Origin: Glandiceps talaboti
Taxonomy: Eukaryota; Hemichordata; Enteropneusta; Spengelidae
Assembly (NCBI RefSeq): GCF_964340395.1
Contig: NC_135559.1
Coordinates: 11,106,259 to 11,141,258, forward strand
Direction: 5' to 3'
DNA: 35,000 nucleotides
Numbering within the stretch: position 1 is the stretch's first letter; each line of letters begins with the position of its first letter. Positions 33,861 to 35,000 of the stretch are shown here, in pieces. The notes beneath the pieces are model-generated. The model made no database searches. It saw only the letters and a list, made by a program, of their open reading frames with translations, and was not told the origin of the DNA. Position numbers and translations under genes: made by a program.

Positions 33861-34247
33861 AATAACCTTCGATGTATCCTAAGCGATTGACGTATTTTGT
33901 AACCTTCACCTGGCAAGACGTCAACGTCGTGTTTTTACCAATTTGTTGAGTACTGACCAGATGACGTCACACAATTGCAAGGTTTCACTTTGTGTCAAAC
34001 CCACACGAGAGGATATAAATCAAAACATTACATTAATCTAAAGGAATGAGTTTCAACAGCTTTTATTGATGAGATAATTGATGACACCCACCCTGGTTTA
34101 CTTTGTTTACTTTGTTCTTATCATCCATATAAATCATGAGCATATTTCGTGTTAAAATCAAAGCCAGCGTCTATATCCTTGTTTTGTTTCTTTTTATGGC
34201 ATTTTAGCGATACAATAAACATATTTATGATATTTTAAGAACCCCAT

Positions 34248-34305
34248 AACCCCCCCCCCCCACCACCACCACCACACACACACACACACACATACATACA
34301 CACCC
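34248..34305. repeat. poly-C, (CAC)n and (CA)n compound repeat
   Basis: A run of about 13 C, then CAC units, then CA units with a short CATACA end. Confidence 0.9.
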
Positions 34306-34398
34306 AACCCCCATACCCCTACCTACGAGCTATCATCACATGAATATGGACGTTTCACTATGTATCGGCAGTTTATAACAATACAGTGTCTGGCTCTC

Positions 34399-34405
34399 TA
34401 TAAAA
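34399..34405 (+). promoter_or_regulatory. candidate TATA box for the gene at 34548
   Basis: TATAAAA in CTCTATAAAATGA lies 149 bases before the first ATG of the downstream gene, allowing a start near 34430. Confidence 0.35.
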
Positions 34406-34547
34406 TGATATAGGCACACATACAACTGTAACACTGCTATGCAACTAATCTTTAAGTATTGCCAGCTGTTCATTTTGTATATGCACACAGCATCACTGCC
34501 GTGAGGATTATGCCCATTTATGTCAAAAACTTTATTATACGTTTATA

Positions 34548-35000
34548 ATGCGTCCGAAAACAATGGCTGACCGTTTTGCACGACCGAAAATGGTTTTACT
34601 TATTGGGGTTATTCTTGTCGTGTACACCATACGGTACATACATTATGGAGTTCCAGACTCGAGGAGGAAAATTAATTCGACGATATATTCGTTCAGCAAG
34701 TCATCAACAGGAGCTACTGTCGAAAGTGTTAGCCTGACAGAAAGGATGGTTAGTGACGAATTAGAAGAGAAAGGTGTTTCCACACGAGGACAGGAAAGCT
34801 CGGCTGGGGAAAGAACGCTCATCAAGGTCCCGGATCAATCAAACCCAGGTGCCGTAAACGGTGAAAAAATTTCAAATATTGCTGATGAAAACGATAGCTT
34901 AAACCAGATAATTAGCTTTTCGAAGAAAATTTCCAAAAAATACGGATATGTTATATTGCAATTTTTGAATCGAGGCTACGTCGTAATAACACAGAATTGG
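34548..35000 (+). CDS. type II membrane protein, N-terminal part; possible Golgi glycosyltransferase
   Basis: An open frame of 151 codons runs off the window end. Two in-frame starts exist: MRPKT at 34548 and MADRF at 34563 (AACAATGG context). A short basic head is followed by one hydrophobic segment at residues 15-27 (VLLIGVILVVYTI) with flanking R and K, giving a cytosolic N-terminus and lumenal remainder. A low-complexity polar stem with N-glycosylation sites (NST, NDS) follows, and the last residues (KKYGYVILQFLNRGYVVIT, then QNW) look like the start of a globular domain. The layout fits a Golgi transferase. The final segment resembles the opening strand of the nucleotide-diphospho-sugar transferase family (PF03407 type), but too little is present to be sure. 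A secreted or signalling type II protein remains possible. Confidence 0.6.
   Translation, partial: MRPKTMADRFARPKMVLLIGVILVVYTIRYIHYGVPDSRRKINSTIYSFSKSSTGATVESVSLTERMVSDELEEKGVSTRGQESSAGERTLIKVPDQSNPGAVNGEKISNIADENDSLNQIISFSKKISKKYGYVILQFLNRGYVVITQNW

Larger units (their letters stand above)
32200..34380. other. no supported gene; simple repeats
   Basis: Upstream region of the carrier gene (on its 5' side) and intergenic sequence before the next + strand gene. Open frames of 60 to 90 codons here have no recognisable features. Simple repeats are listed separately. Confidence 0.4.

Noticed and set aside
1-35000. CRISPR arrays, rRNA genes or bacterial-style operons
   Set aside because: The tandem repeats are simple or minisatellite repeats without unique spacers. 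Introns and LINE tails mark the sequence as animal nuclear DNA.

Overview
The window looks like nuclear DNA of an invertebrate animal. It is AT-rich and intron-bearing, with non-LTR retrotransposon tails ending in ATT repeats, many (CATA)n, (CTAT)n and (CA)n microsatellites, and sparse genes. Nothing in it fixes the phylum. There is no operon-like packing, and no tRNA, rRNA or CRISPR array was seen.

The main content, about 3.0 to 23 kb, is a cluster of very small genes of two kinds. On the + strand are four genes that each encode little more than one immunoglobulin I-set-like domain with no signal peptide. Their starts are near 5555, 12502, 15655 and 21609. On the - strand are three paralogous genes for proteins of 69 to 76 residues, starting at 4438, 11282 and 20408. 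Each has two coding exons split by a phase-1 intron and shares a conserved charged core (AAE[VI]G[ST]GIRR). Three Ig genes stand head-to-head with a - strand gene, about 1.1 to 1.2 kb apart start to start, which suggests shared promoters. Equivalent landmarks in the second and third blocks are about 9.1 to 9.5 kb apart, so the cluster grew by segmental duplication. The Ig genes form two subtypes: a 'PTPG' first exon (5555, 15655) and an 'APYI' second-exon start (12502, 21609). The first gene carries a frameshift as given.

Between the genes are a LINE fragment inside an intron (3480-4090), an 80-bp fold-back insertion with a 10-bp flanking direct repeat (19992-20091), and a pair of diverged non-coding blocks (8840-9300 and 18080-18530). 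Large tetranucleotide arrays lie on both sides of the cluster.

From 23 to 31 kb I see mostly repeats (microsatellites and an alternating 39/43-bp minisatellite at 28981-29220) and no convincing gene. An intact, intronless SLC25A44-like mitochondrial carrier lies on the - strand at 31233-32183. The window ends inside the first exon of a + strand type II membrane protein (34548 onward), possibly a Golgi glycosyltransferase.

All exon structures were inferred by reading splice signals, phase and paralogue comparison by eye. No alignment or database search was run.
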